Shown: piece after piece, positions 47,178-56,380 of the stretch
Position numbering within the stretch: position 1 is the stretch's first letter
Layout: the number at the start of each line of letters is the position of its first letter
Source: a virus
Length of the DNA stretch: 61,019 nucleotides
IMG/VR virus record: IMGVR_UViG_3300020171_000029
Span: 1-61,019 of that record
Strand: one strand, 5' to 3'
The notes under the pieces: generated by a model
Told to the model about the DNA's origin: nothing
Seen by the model: the letters and a program-made list of their open reading frames with translations, nothing else
Database searches by the model: none
Position numbers and translations under genes: made by a program

Positions 47178-48310
47178 AAAAAATTAATATTGTTGGAAGC
47201 ATATTTGGTTCAGATGGCTACTCATCACACACTCGCCAATTAGCAAATGCTTTATATAAAGTAGCAGATTGTAGAATAACAACACAAGCACCACCAGATT
47301 GGGTTAAACATGTCAATGATGCTGAATTAGATATGCTTACCAAACCAGAAAGAAAAGATGATTATAATCTAATTATTGCGATGCCACATATGTGGAAATT
47401 GTTTACTGGATTAGGAAAAAATATTGGATATGTTATTTGGGAGGGAGACAAAGTACCTCGTTCATGGTGTGAAGAATTTTATAATAATAAAATAGATTAT
47501 ATTTTTGTTCCAAGTGAACATACTAAACAAGCAATATTAAATACAATAATTCCACTTAACGAACACTTAAAAAAATTAATTATAGATAAAATAAAAGTAA
47601 TTCCACATGGTGTAGATAGAAATATATTTCATAGTCTCCAAGATGCTGTTCCGACATTGAAAGATGATATCCACCTGAAATCGGAGCGTAATAGGTTAGG
47701 AGACACTTTCAAATTCATATGCAATAAAGGATGGCGCGGAACATCTTGGGATAGAGGAGGAGTTCAATATCTCATAAAAGCATTTGCAGAAGAATTCAAA
47801 AAAGATGACAAAGTTAAGCTTATAATCAAACTCAATCCAGCATACATAAATCCTGAGATTATAAACCAAGCATTACAACAACTCAATCTTCCAGAGGACA
47901 GAGCACCAATTCATATTAATTGTGATATCCTTCCGTTTGAAAAGTTAAATGATTTATATAACCAAGCAGACTGTTTTGTTTGTCCAACAAGATGTGAGTC
48001 ATTTAACTTACCAGGACTTGAAGCAATGAGTTGTGGTTTGCCAACTATCCAGACTTCTTTTGGAGGACAAACTGATTATATGACTGCTGATAATAGCATG
48101 TTTATAGATTATGAATTACAAGATTCAGAAGAAATACCAATGTATGAAGGAGTGAAATGGGCTATTCCAAAAATGGATTTCTTAAAAAAATCATTAAGAT
48201 GGGCATTTGAAAATCAAGATAAAATAAAAGAAATGGGAAAACAAGCAGAACAAGATAGTAAAAATTTTACTTGGGATAATTCAGCAAAGAAAATCATTGA
48301 GTTATTATAA
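47174..48310 (+). CDS. Family 4-like (GT-B) glycosyltransferase
   Basis: A 378-residue enzyme: 'SIFGSDGYSSHTRQLANALY' at the N-terminus, 'VIPHGVDRNIF', and 'RCESFNLPGLEAMSCGLPTI' with the E-x7-E motif. Together with the GT-B enzyme at 33046 it brackets the sugar cluster. Confidence 0.87.
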   Translation: MKKINIVGSIFGSDGYSSHTRQLANALYKVADCRITTQAPPDWVKHVNDAELDMLTKPERKDDYNLIIAMPHMWKLFTGLGKNIGYVIWEGDKVPRSWCEEFYNNKIDYIFVPSEHTKQAILNTIIPLNEHLKKLIIDKIKVIPHGVDRNIFHSLQDAVPTLKDDIHLKSERNRLGDTFKFICNKGWRGTSWDRGGVQYLIKAFAEEFKKDDKVKLIIKLNPAYINPEIINQALQQLNLPEDRAPIHINCDILPFEKLNDLYNQADCFVCPTRCESFNLPGLEAMSCGLPTIQTSFGGQTDYMTADNSMFIDYELQDSEEIPMYEGVKWAIPKMDFLKKSLRWAFENQDKIKEMGKQAEQDSKNFTWDNSAKKIIELL

Positions 48311-48327
48311 ACTATATATCAAAATAT

Positions 48328-48477
48328 ATGATGACAGAAAAAAAATTAACACCATTAAAGGCAGTAAAGCAGTATTGTAAAGAGAGTTGTTGTGCTGGAG
48401 ATGTAAAATCTTGGAAAGATTGTTTATCCCCAGAATGTCCTCTTTTTATATATAGGTTTGGGAAAAAGAAAATTTAA
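48328..48477 (+). CDS. 49-residue cysteine-rich phage-type protein
   Basis: 'CKESCCAGDVKSWKDC', 'SPECPLFIYRFGKK' match a widespread tiny phage protein with C-x2-CC-x(8-10)-C-x4-CPL-x-x-YR-x-G. Metal-binding and possibly DNA-associated; function of the family is not established. Last plus-strand gene before the terminator. Confidence 0.65.
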   Translation: MMTEKKLTPLKAVKQYCKESCCAGDVKSWKDCLSPECPLFIYRFGKKKI

Positions 48478-48495
48478 TGTATAATTGATTAGAAT

Positions 48496-48563
48496 TATAA
48501 GAATAGGTGTAAAAACAGCGTGTTTTTATATATGAAATTTTCAAAAAACACCTATTCTATATA
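48496..48563. terminator. Bidirectional terminator between convergent operons
   Basis: AGAATAGGTGT (48500-48510) pairs with ACACCTATTCT (48548-48558), and an inner hairpin AAAAACA/TGTTTTT (48511-48527) puts T tracts on both strands. It lies between the last plus-strand stop (48477) and the last minus-strand stop (48569). Confidence 0.8.
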
Positions 48564-48568
48564 AGGTT

Positions 48569-48775
48569 TTATTTATTTAAAACAGGTAAGTCTCTTATTC
48601 CACAGACTCCAAGAATAACTACAACTCCAGTCCAAATTTGTGTGACTGATAATGTGCCATCAGTAAGCCATGTTACTAATGCAGGCAATATCATTCCAAC
48701 ACCACCTAAAATACCTGCCCATTTTGTTTTACTCATATACCAAGATTTTTCTTTTGCTACCATATTCATGTCCAT
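48569..48775 (-). CDS. Holin-like membrane protein
   Basis: About 68 residues from ATG 48775 behind AGGAGG. 'MSKTKWAGILGGVGMILPAL' and 'IWTGVVVILGVCGIRDL' form two hydrophobic helices with a short loop, as in small phage holins or similar membrane proteins. Archaeal virus lysis genes are poorly known, so this is tentative. Confidence 0.5.
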   Translation of the reverse strand: MDMNMVAKEKSWYMSKTKWAGILGGVGMILPALVTWLTDGTLSVTQIWTGVVVILGVCGIRDLPVLNK

Positions 48776-48884
48776 ATTTGTTTTACCTCCTTTCAATATA
48801 TAATTAATATATATTTTACATATACTCTCCCACTATAAAAAAATTAAAATAAAAAAAATAATAAATTGTTTTGTTGAATTAGAT

Positions 48885-49364
48885 TTATGTATATTTTACA
48901 GTACTATCTTCATCTTCTTGATAAGTTACTGTAACATTATAAGTCATTCTATGTGATGTTTCACCTTCAACTTTAAATTTTAATTTCACTTTAAAATCAA
49001 CCACTGTGCAATCATCAACATAAGTAACATTATAATCATCATAAACTTTTGATACACTAATCTCATTAAAATCATATTCTTCATATTCAAGGATAGTTAT
49101 ATCATTTCCTGCTTCATCTTCTTCATCTTCAACTGCTTTCAGGAATGTTGCAAGTGCCTTATCAAGAACACTTGGAGCTGGTACTTCTACGATGACTTCT
49201 TTAGTAACTTCCACTTCAACTGGAACCTTTACTTCTTTCTCTACTGTAACTGTTTTCTCTACAATTTCAGTAGTCGCAAAGCCAAATGCTCCTATTAGTC
49301 CACCTAATAAGATGCAAATAACTCCGACAGTCAGAAGTGCTGGCCAGTTCATTTCTTTTGCCAT
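48885..49364 (-). CDS. Membrane-anchored protein with Val/Glu repeat stalk
   Basis: A 159-residue protein with a membrane helix at about 10-30 ('LLTVGVICILLGGLIGAFGF'), a V-E-K/V-P-V-E-V repeated strand (about 33-65), and an acidic C-terminal domain rich in Thr/Tyr ('YDDYNVTYVDDCTVVDF'). Probably exposed outside the membrane. AAGGAGG precedes the start. Could be an entry, spanin-like or exclusion protein. Confidence 0.6.
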   Translation of the reverse strand: MAKEMNWPALLTVGVICILLGGLIGAFGFATTEIVEKTVTVEKEVKVPVEVEVTKEVIVEVPAPSVLDKALATFLKAVEDEEDEAGNDITILEYEEYDFNEISVSKVYDDYNVTYVDDCTVVDFKVKLKFKVEGETSHRMTYNVTVTYQEDEDSTVKYT

Positions 49365-49482
49365 GTTATTTTCGCCTCCTTTTCAATTGTATAAAGTATC
49401 ATTTTGAGGTATAATTATTAATTATTTATTGTTTTTAAATGTATTTATTAAATGTTCATTTATATGGTTAGAATATATATTA
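49365..49482 (-). promoter_or_regulatory. Probable promoter region for the membrane protein
   Basis: AT-rich, with minus-strand TTTAAAAAC about 60 nt before ATG 49364 and a leader containing AAAAGGAGG. No gene seen here. Confidence 0.35.
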
Positions 49483-49905
49483 TCAAAATATAACTTTACT
49501 TAGTTTATATTTTATTGTATTAATAGGTCTGAAAAAAGTATCGGTTTGTGGTTCTATAATCCATAATATTTTTTTATCATCAACAAAAACATTAAAAGCA
49601 TGAGTAGTTGAAAGTCCTAATCCAAATGCTCCTCCTTCAAATTTTTCTTTTAATCTACCCAACAAGATTAATGCAAAATCATCACAATCGTGGTATTCAG
49701 ATTTATATTTTTTAAAACTTAAATTATCATATTTAATAAAATCATATACTTCATCAAAGGAATAGAGTTTATATTGTTTATCCATTATTAATGACCAACA
49801 ATTAAATATTTTTTTCAATTCATTATCTGGTATTAAGAGTCTTACTATTGTTAATTCTGGTTGTTTTTTTTCAAAAAATTGTTTAATAAAATCTATAAAT
49901 TTCAT
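49483..49905 (-). CDS. Transglutaminase/papain-like structural-module protein
   Basis: A 140-residue protein with 'SEYHDCDDFALILLGRLKEK', 'STTHAFNVFVDDKK' and 'WIIEPQTD': a Cys ... His ... Asp/Glu order like transglutaminase-like and papain-fold proteins found among tail genes. It may cleave or crosslink a surface component. Identification is by motif pattern. Confidence 0.5.
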   Translation of the reverse strand: MKFIDFIKQFFEKKQPELTIVRLLIPDNELKKIFNCWSLIMDKQYKLYSFDEVYDFIKYDNLSFKKYKSEYHDCDDFALILLGRLKEKFEGGAFGLGLSTTHAFNVFVDDKKILWIIEPQTDTFFRPINTIKYKLSKVIF

Positions 49906-49906
49906 T

Positions 49907-50485
49907 TTAAATCCAATTTGTTGTATAAGTTATCCTCGCACCATAAATTGATTTAGATGCATCTAAATCATTACTGAAAATCCAATAAGAATAAACTGAA
50001 TTATCAACTGTTCCATTTGTTATTGTTGTATCTTCTACATTAAATTCTCCTGTTGCCATATCTGATGTTGTTCCATCACTTAAAGTTGTTCTCCTTAATA
50101 TCCACGATGTACTTGCACCTCCTGCACTTGCATATACTATCGCTCCTGTTATAATTGCTCCATTTGGTATTCCATTTACTGATGTCATTCCTTTTGAATT
50201 ACCTACACTTGTCGCAAAAGAACCATCTGCTTCTGAATAAAAAACTAAATTTGATGCCGGTGTTGTATAATCTATTGCTTCTTTAAAGGCTAATCCTATA
50301 CAATTCCAATAAGAAGTTTTATTATTAGTAAAAGAACCAGTAATTAAAATATTATTATCAGATTGAGTAATACTATTCAATCTATCCACAAGAGGATTAA
50401 TTCCAGAAGTTCCCAAAGCACTCCCAACTATCGCTCCTGCTGTAAACTGTACTCCAGATGCATATTGACTATAAAGTTCTGCCAT
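49907..50485 (-). CDS. Tail or fibre protein
   Basis: A 192-residue beta-rich protein high in Gly, Ser and Thr ('ASGVQFTAGAIVGSALGTSG'), with no membrane helix, in the tail-tip end of the late operon. A variant of the repeated promoter element lies 26-59 nt upstream. Possibly a receptor-binding or tip protein. Confidence 0.6.
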   Translation of the reverse strand: MAELYSQYASGVQFTAGAIVGSALGTSGINPLVDRLNSITQSDNNILITGSFTNNKTSYWNCIGLAFKEAIDYTTPASNLVFYSEADGSFATSVGNSKGMTSVNGIPNGAIITGAIVYASAGGASTSWILRRTTLSDGTTSDMATGEFNVEDTTITNGTVDNSVYSYWIFSNDLDASKSIYGARITYTTNWI

Positions 50486-50510
50486 TTTTATTTATATATT
50501 AATATTTTGT

Positions 50511-50544
50511 GATTTTTAAATTTATTTATTTTTAAATTATATAA
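50511..50544 (-). promoter_or_regulatory. Variant of the repeated late promoter element
   Basis: Minus-strand TTATATAATTTA followed by AAAAATAAATAAATTTAAAA; the TATA-like TTTAAAAA part lies about 27-34 nt before ATG 50485. Confidence 0.45.
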
Positions 50545-50898
50545 TTATATTACAAATTTAATTACTTGTTGCACTTGAAGTTCTTGCTCACCATCAAATA
50601 CCAAACTTCCTATTAACACTTCACGATTTAACATTGCACTACCTAAAGTGAAAGTTCCAAATTCTTTTAAGATACATCCACTAATATCATTGGGTGCCCA
50701 ATTCGCTATCATAGTAACTTGTTCTGCTGTTCCTAAATCATTTGTATCAACTTGATTTCTATCAAATTCACTTACTAAAACAGTATTACCAGATATATAT
50801 GCAGTTGAACCGATACCAACTCCAATATAATGATTTGTAGTATAACTTCCTATTAATGCTGCTGCACAAATTGATAATCCATGTGTTGTTATTCCCAT
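50545..50898 (-). CDS. Tail-associated protein, 117 residues
   Basis: Beta-rich sequence with 'HYIGVGIGSTAYISGNTVLV' and 'ILKEFGTFTLGSAMLNREV', similar in style to small tail-fibre or tip proteins. Lies after the gpD-like gene with AAAGGAGG before it. Confidence 0.6.
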   Translation of the reverse strand: MGITTHGLSICAAALIGSYTTNHYIGVGIGSTAYISGNTVLVSEFDRNQVDTNDLGTAEQVTMIANWAPNDISGCILKEFGTFTLGSAMLNREVLIGSLVFDGEQELQVQQVIKFVI

Positions 50899-50910
50899 CT
50901 TTACCTCCTT

Positions 50911-52419
50911 TTATCCACTTTTAACTATACTGCCAAGTCTCATATCTCCTAATAAAGCAGTAGGCGAATTTAATTGATTATGTCCAGGAACATGAAAATA
51001 AAATGAAGAACCAATACTTCTACATATAGCTTTATATGAATCTTGTACAGTTACACTTCCAGTAGCTAATTCAATATTTGTTATAGATGTATCAACTTCT
51101 GCTCCCTCAAGATTTCTTAATCTTAATTCAACTTCTTTAATATAGCTTGTAAAATCTTTTATTCTTTTATTTACACTCAATGTCAATACATTATTAGAAA
51201 AATTATTTTGTTTTGTAAATGAATATGAAGCATTTAACATCATATAAGTTTGATTACTTATATCATGAAAAGGAATATTAACAATACAGGTTTCTCCAGG
51301 AGTAACATTAACAACTCCATTAACATCAATATCTCCTTGTATTAATGGGTCTTTATATTTTGCTAATAAAGTATTTGCTCGTAAATTTGCTTCATCTAAT
51401 GATTTTATATTTCTATCAATAACTCTCTTATCTTTTCTTCCATAAGTTGATTGACTTGTTAAATCACCACGAATACTTATAAGTGGAGAACTTCTATCAT
51501 ATTCAACAATTATTACACTACCTGTCCATCCTAAATTATTTCCTCCTGTTGTTCCGGAAACAATAACTACTTGACTTGATTGAAAATTTACAAGCCATTT
51601 TACATCTGTATCTGATGGATTACTTACATATAAGATTCCTCCTGGTTGTAGAGTTGTATTAGTAGCTCCACTCCCTATCATTCTAATATTATAAGGTTTA
51701 TCATCTAATGTATAAACACTTCCTGGAGATATTGAACTAAATTCCTCTCTTGCTCCTGTTAAAACTCTATCACCATAAACATAGATATTATTAAAAATCT
51801 CATTATCTGTATTTGTAAAATCAGCATAAGTTGTATTTGTATTATCAAAAGTTAATCCACTACTTACATTATCTCTTTGCTCAAAATGTAAATCTTTATT
51901 AACATCAATATAAAAGAAAAATCCAGATATTTCTGCAAGTTCTCGTAAGGCATCAAATAAACTAATATTATTAAAAGTTATTCTATCAATAGTTATACCG
52001 GTTGCATCAATATTATTCCATGTAATTCCTCTATTTACTGCATTTTGAATTAGCAATCCTTCTGCAATTTTACTTGCCTCTTCATTTTTAAAAATTCTTG
52101 GACTTATAATAATGTCTTGTAGAATTGCACCATAATCTCTACCTCGTATTGTTAATCTTTCATCTTTTTCACTTCCTCTAAATTTTATATTTTCTACAAT
52201 TCCTGTAAATATTTTAGTTGTAGATGGATTGACATCCTTATCAGAATAAATAACAACTTCATCATTCAAACTAAAATCACTTTTATGTCTTCCTGCATAG
52301 TTTATAAAGTCAATTGTAAAATTACTTGTGCTATCAAAATTGTCCATAGTTTTTTCTACTTTCATAGTTTCTGGAGAATATTCAACTCCTCCAATTTCAA
52401 GTTTTGTATATATCGTCAT
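50911..52419 (-). CDS. gpD-like tail/baseplate protein
   Basis: A 502-residue protein. 'YTKLEIGGVEYSPETMKVEK' and 'TFNNISLFDALRELAEISGF' with 'FFYIDVNKDLHFEQRDN' are typical of the late-control gpD/baseplate hub family at the tail tip. Follows the tape measure gene. Expected to form the hub through which DNA leaves. Confidence 0.7.
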   Translation of the reverse strand: MTIYTKLEIGGVEYSPETMKVEKTMDNFDSTSNFTIDFINYAGRHKSDFSLNDEVVIYSDKDVNPSTTKIFTGIVENIKFRGSEKDERLTIRGRDYGAILQDIIISPRIFKNEEASKIAEGLLIQNAVNRGITWNNIDATGITIDRITFNNISLFDALRELAEISGFFFYIDVNKDLHFEQRDNVSSGLTFDNTNTTYADFTNTDNEIFNNIYVYGDRVLTGAREEFSSISPGSVYTLDDKPYNIRMIGSGATNTTLQPGGILYVSNPSDTDVKWLVNFQSSQVVIVSGTTGGNNLGWTGSVIIVEYDRSSPLISIRGDLTSQSTYGRKDKRVIDRNIKSLDEANLRANTLLAKYKDPLIQGDIDVNGVVNVTPGETCIVNIPFHDISNQTYMMLNASYSFTKQNNFSNNVLTLSVNKRIKDFTSYIKEVELRLRNLEGAEVDTSITNIELATGSVTVQDSYKAICRSIGSSFYFHVPGHNQLNSPTALLGDMRLGSIVKSG

Positions 52420-54443
52420 TATAATCTTATTGTATTATTTAATTCTGATTGTAATTCATGTGCAATATCCTTTGCATTAAATCCATTGAGATTATTTATA
52501 TATATATTCAATCCTCCCATTTTATTCGGTGTTTTTGTAGCAATAAGAGTATCTTGTGGATGAGTTTTAATTATATCTCCATTTGGTCTTATTATAGCAT
52601 CACCTACTCCTATCAAGTCTCCAATATTCTTTAATCCAAAAAGAGATTGTATTCCTCCTCCACCTAACTTTTTTTGTAATTGATAAATCCTTGTGAATAA
52701 TGCTTCTATTCTTTCACCATCGCTTATTGTTCTTTCTGCATATATTTTGGATTCTGTTGTTAAAGCATCTATTGCCAAAGTATTTCTTTCTATGGCTAAT
52801 CTATTTGTATCATATTTATCAATAACTCCTTGTATATCTTTTTTGACACTATCCATAGTTATAGTAGATTGTTCTTCTGATATTTTCCATTGTTGAACAA
52901 TTAAATTTTGTTTTGTTCTCCACATATCATATCTATCTAATTCTTTATCAATAGCATCAATTAATTTATTTATATGTTCTATATCAGATTCATCATCAGC
53001 TAATTTTTTTCTTTTTCTTTCTAACTTTTCTAAGTCATTCATTTCATCTAAATATGTTTTCTTCTTTAATTCATTATTTATCTTGAATTGCTCTATGGTT
53101 TCTATTAATCCCTTTTGTTCAGCAATAAACATATCATTTTTTGCTTGTTCTATATTCTTTATATCTGAAAATTCTACATCTCTTTGTAATCTTAATATAT
53201 CTAATTCATTTTGTAATTGTTTTAGTCTATCTGTTTCTTCAATCTCTCCAGCTTCAAGCATTCTTAATTTTTCTACATTAATATCATGTTCTTTTTCTGC
53301 TATTATTATATTTTTTTCAGATTCTCCCGCAAGTACAGCTTGAATATTAGATAAACTTGATAATAACTCTTGAGTTGTTTTTTTAGACTGTTCTATTTTT
53401 TTATTTATATCTACAATCTTTTCAGAAACCTTTCCATATTTTTCAATTAATTTTTCTTGCAATACTAATTTTTCTTGTTCTAATGATATTTCTTTAGGAA
53501 AAATAGTTGATACTTTTTCCTTTAAATCATTCATATATGCTTCATTTTCTTGACTTAATATTTTTGTATTATCAGTTATTTTTCTTATTTGATTTGCAAT
53601 ATCATTTAATTTAGTTAAAATTTCTGGAGATTTTATATCATCTGCAAATATATCATAAAGAACTATTGCTTTACCTAAACTTTCTATCCAATCATAACTT
53701 TCAATTATTGCTTTTCCCATGGCTGATTTAACATTTTCCCATGTCGCAATTAATCTTTGTAATTTTTCTGTATGAGTTTCTGTTGCATATCTCATAGCTT
53801 CTGTTAATGCTGTTCCTTGTTCAATAACTGCATTTGTAAAAGCTTGTTTTCTTTCAACTTCTGTTAATTGATTAGCAGTTTTTCCTAATTCAAAAGCATA
53901 TCTTTTATATGCATCTTCAGCATTAACAATTATACCAAGATTATCAAGAATTAATTTAGATTGTCTTCCAATACCTATTGTTATATCATTGAATGCTTCT
54001 GTAACTGTTCTACCCATAATTTTACCAAGAGCAGCAGACATTTCCATTAATTGTGGTAATTGATTTTGTTCTATTCCTAACATTAATGCTCTATTGGCAG
54101 CTTGCATTAAATCAAAATCAGAAACCATACCTTTAGACGCTTTTTTCAAATCATTTAATAATATATCTGCAGTATCACCAACAACTATATTAAATGATTG
54201 TGCTGCTCTTTCTGTTTGTAAATATGCTTTAACTGATTGAACACCAAATCCAAAAGCAGCTCCAGTAAGTGCAGCATATCCAATTCCAGTATCTTTAAGA
54301 ATTCCTGTTAATTTTTGAAATCCTGTCTGTTGTTTCTGTAAATCTTTATTTAATTTATTAAAATCTTTAGAATATTGGTCAACTGCTTTTATAATTATAC
54401 TAATTGTTGCCCCACCTACTGCTCCTCCTAATATTCCTACCAT
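52419..54443 (-). CDS. Tail tape measure protein
   Basis: A 674-residue protein: glycine-rich N-terminus ('GILGGAVGGATISIIIKAVD'), hydrophobic segment around residues 50-70, then long coiled-coil helices (about 260-520) and a C-terminal part with 'IGVGDAIIRPNGDIIKTHPQ' often found at tape-measure ends. Length predicts a modest tail of roughly 100 nm by the usual 1.5 Angstrom per residue rule. Position after the tail chaperones agrees. Confidence 0.85.
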   Translation of the reverse strand: MVGILGGAVGGATISIIIKAVDQYSKDFNKLNKDLQKQQTGFQKLTGILKDTGIGYAALTGAAFGFGVQSVKAYLQTERAAQSFNIVVGDTADILLNDLKKASKGMVSDFDLMQAANRALMLGIEQNQLPQLMEMSAALGKIMGRTVTEAFNDITIGIGRQSKLILDNLGIIVNAEDAYKRYAFELGKTANQLTEVERKQAFTNAVIEQGTALTEAMRYATETHTEKLQRLIATWENVKSAMGKAIIESYDWIESLGKAIVLYDIFADDIKSPEILTKLNDIANQIRKITDNTKILSQENEAYMNDLKEKVSTIFPKEISLEQEKLVLQEKLIEKYGKVSEKIVDINKKIEQSKKTTQELLSSLSNIQAVLAGESEKNIIIAEKEHDINVEKLRMLEAGEIEETDRLKQLQNELDILRLQRDVEFSDIKNIEQAKNDMFIAEQKGLIETIEQFKINNELKKKTYLDEMNDLEKLERKRKKLADDESDIEHINKLIDAIDKELDRYDMWRTKQNLIVQQWKISEEQSTITMDSVKKDIQGVIDKYDTNRLAIERNTLAIDALTTESKIYAERTISDGERIEALFTRIYQLQKKLGGGGIQSLFGLKNIGDLIGVGDAIIRPNGDIIKTHPQDTLIATKTPNKMGGLNIYINNLNGFNAKDIAHELQSELNNTIRL

Positions 54444-54622
54444 TTTGTTTTATTTTTAGATAATTTTTTCATCTTCCTTCTTTTTTTATTTATAAAACGG
54501 AATACAGTATCTCTCTCAAAAAGGGTAAGATTATAAACATCAAATAATGACCAATGAAAATATTCGCATATTTCTAAGTCATTATTTATTCTTTTATTTC
54601 TGTTTCCGTATTCTGAAAATCT
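54437..54622 (-). CDS. Putative -1 frameshift extension of the tail assembly chaperone
   Basis: An open frame without its own usable start, -1 relative to the chaperone gene, overlapping its last 12 codons and ending (TAG 54437) just inside the tape measure start. Sequence after the chaperone stop includes 'NDLEICEYFHWSLFDVYNLT' and 'FERDTVFRFINKKRRK'. This G/GT arrangement is known in many long-tailed phages. Possible slip site is ATAAAAG near 54591-54597. Confidence 0.5.
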   Translation of the reverse strand, partial: RFSEYGNRNKRINNDLEICEYFHWSLFDVYNLTLFERDTVFRFINKKRRKMKKLSKNKTKW

Positions 54623-54840
54623 TCATTCAATTCAATATAAACTTTCCAAATTTTTTGACCATCTCTCTTTGAAAGATTACTAATCTCTTCTTCTGTTAAA
54701 TCTGTTGCTATACTCAACATTGCTGGAGCATAACCAATTGTTTGAATTTTCTCAGTTATTTCTGGCTTAAAAGTATCTATGAATTTTACTTCTAATACTT
54801 TCACTTTTCTTCCTTTTATTTCTACAAATTTCTCTTCCAT
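54586..54840 (-). CDS. Tail assembly chaperone (G-like)
   Basis: An 84-residue acidic protein between tail tube and tape measure genes, where the G chaperone lies in siphoviruses. 'VKVLEVKFIDTFKPEITEKI' and 'LTEEEISNLSKRDGQKIW'. It likely coats the tape measure during tail assembly, together with the frameshifted product. Confidence 0.65.
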   Translation of the reverse strand: MEEKFVEIKGRKVKVLEVKFIDTFKPEITEKIQTIGYAPAMLSIATDLTEEEISNLSKRDGQKIWKVYIELNEDFQNTETEIKE

Positions 54841-54876
54841 CTATTATTTTATCCTCCTTTCACTTTTATGCTTATA

Positions 54877-54902
54877 ATTCTCAAGAAAATTTAATTGAGA
54901 AT
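54877..54902 (-). terminator. Hairpin downstream of the tail tube gene
   Basis: ATTCTCAA/TTGAGAAT, an 8-bp stem with a 10-nt AT-rich loop, 16 nt after the tail tube stop. Could act as partial terminator to keep downstream chaperone genes low. Confidence 0.5.
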
Positions 54903-54917
54903 AACTTAAATAAATTT

Positions 54918-55895
54918 TTACCAAGCATTGTATTTAACAATACTATCAAATGCACTTCCTGTAACATGGCTTGGAACAAATGTAAAACTTTGTTCTTGAA
55001 CTCCTTCCATTGGACTTGGTATTGTCATATCTGACATCTTACATCCACTTAACACCAAATATAAACTTCCTGCAACTCCCAAAGCACTTAATTCTGCATT
55101 GAATTCACTTCCCGCAATATAATAACTCTCATAAAATGTTCTTGCATTCCCATCATCCATATTCAATGATGATGTAACTTCATATGCCCTATTCAAAGGT
55201 AACAATCCTGTTGCAACTCTTGAGCCATTTAATACTGCATCTCTTTCAATACTATTATTGATACTAAATGTAACTTCCTTTGCATTTCCAACTAATGTTC
55301 CGTCTGGAATTTCTAATTTAATATTATTAAAAAGATATGGTTTAGTAGTTGTTGCTGCTAATGCTACAATCGCTCCCGAACTCATTGTTGAATCCTGAGC
55401 TATGTAACCAATTTCACAATTAACTATTTCTCCAACTCCTGCTATCAATTGAAAACTATCTATCATAGCACCAATAGTTGTCCTTATAAAATTACTTCCT
55501 GCATATCCAACATTCTTTGAATCTTCAATAGCAAAATGATACAATGGGTTACTTGAAACTTGAACTCTATCATCAGAATTTGTTTCTGAAAATACATGTA
55601 AAATTCCTGTTGCTGTTCCACTAATATCTGTAACACTTCCAATTGCAAATCCTAACATTTTCCAATCTTGTGGAAGATAACTTATTGTTCCATTCCATTC
55701 TTTCATACCATCTGCAAAATCATCAACATTTCTATCTGTTGAACCTTGATATCTCACTTGAATAACATTCATATTTGGTTCTAATGAATGGTCCTGAACA
55801 AGTCCTAACCATTGACGAGCTCCACTTATATTTGCATATGTACCACTTTCATACTGAAAACATGTTCTGTTTTGGTCTCCTATATATCTTGTCAT
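54918..55895 (-). CDS. Major tail tube protein
   Basis: A 325-residue beta-rich protein: 'QVRYQGSTDRNVDDFADGMK' and 'WNGTISYLPQDWKMLGFAIG' are typical of tail tube proteins in tailed archaeal viruses; the C-terminus has 'GCKMSDMTIPSPMEGVQEQS'. AAAGGAGG precedes it. The position before the chaperones and the relatively large size fit. Confidence 0.8.
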   Translation of the reverse strand: MTRYIGDQNRTCFQYESGTYANISGARQWLGLVQDHSLEPNMNVIQVRYQGSTDRNVDDFADGMKEWNGTISYLPQDWKMLGFAIGSVTDISGTATGILHVFSETNSDDRVQVSSNPLYHFAIEDSKNVGYAGSNFIRTTIGAMIDSFQLIAGVGEIVNCEIGYIAQDSTMSSGAIVALAATTTKPYLFNNIKLEIPDGTLVGNAKEVTFSINNSIERDAVLNGSRVATGLLPLNRAYEVTSSLNMDDGNARTFYESYYIAGSEFNAELSALGVAGSLYLVLSGCKMSDMTIPSPMEGVQEQSFTFVPSHVTGSAFDSIVKYNAW

Positions 55896-55908
55896 TTTTC
55901 ACCTCCTT

Positions 55909-56373
55909 TCAATTTATTATTACCATGAAGCGATATTCACTTACTTTACTTTTTATTCCACTCTCACCTAATTCATCTACATTAACCATAGATTGAAGTG
56001 AAAAATCATGAAGATTACTATCCGATAATCCTGTTGTTGCGTCCAATTGATTTGTTCTTAAATAATCATAAACTTGCTGTGACAATTCATCTCTCTGTAC
56101 AACATTTCTTGCCCATATTCTAATTTCAACATCAATGCTAAGAACTGTTCCTTCGCTTGCCATTCCAAGTTTTCCTCTTTGAATTGTTCCTCTATCAGTA
56201 ATTGTAATTATAGGATAAGTAACAGCTCTTTTAGGATAACTTGTTAAACAAAACTTCTCTGTAGATGGTCTTGAAGAAACCAAAGGGTCTGTAATATTGC
56301 TACGAATTTTATCCCGAATTAAGTTAATTGTATCACTAAGAAATGTTGCACTTAAAACTTCTGTTATTGTCAT
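55909..56373 (-). CDS. Tail terminator/completion protein
   Basis: A 154-residue protein: 'RAVTYPIITITDRGTIQRGK', 'VEIRIWARNVVQRDELSQQV' and a C-terminal strand 'EYRFMVIIN', a pattern of gpU/gp17-like tail terminators. Two direct repeats (TCTCGCTTGA) lie in its leader. Confidence 0.65.
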   Translation of the reverse strand: MTITEVLSATFLSDTINLIRDKIRSNITDPLVSSRPSTEKFCLTSYPKRAVTYPIITITDRGTIQRGKLGMASEGTVLSIDVEIRIWARNVVQRDELSQQVYDYLRTNQLDATTGLSDSNLHDFSLQSMVNVDELGESGIKSKVSEYRFMVIIN

Positions 56374-56380
56374 ATTTTAT

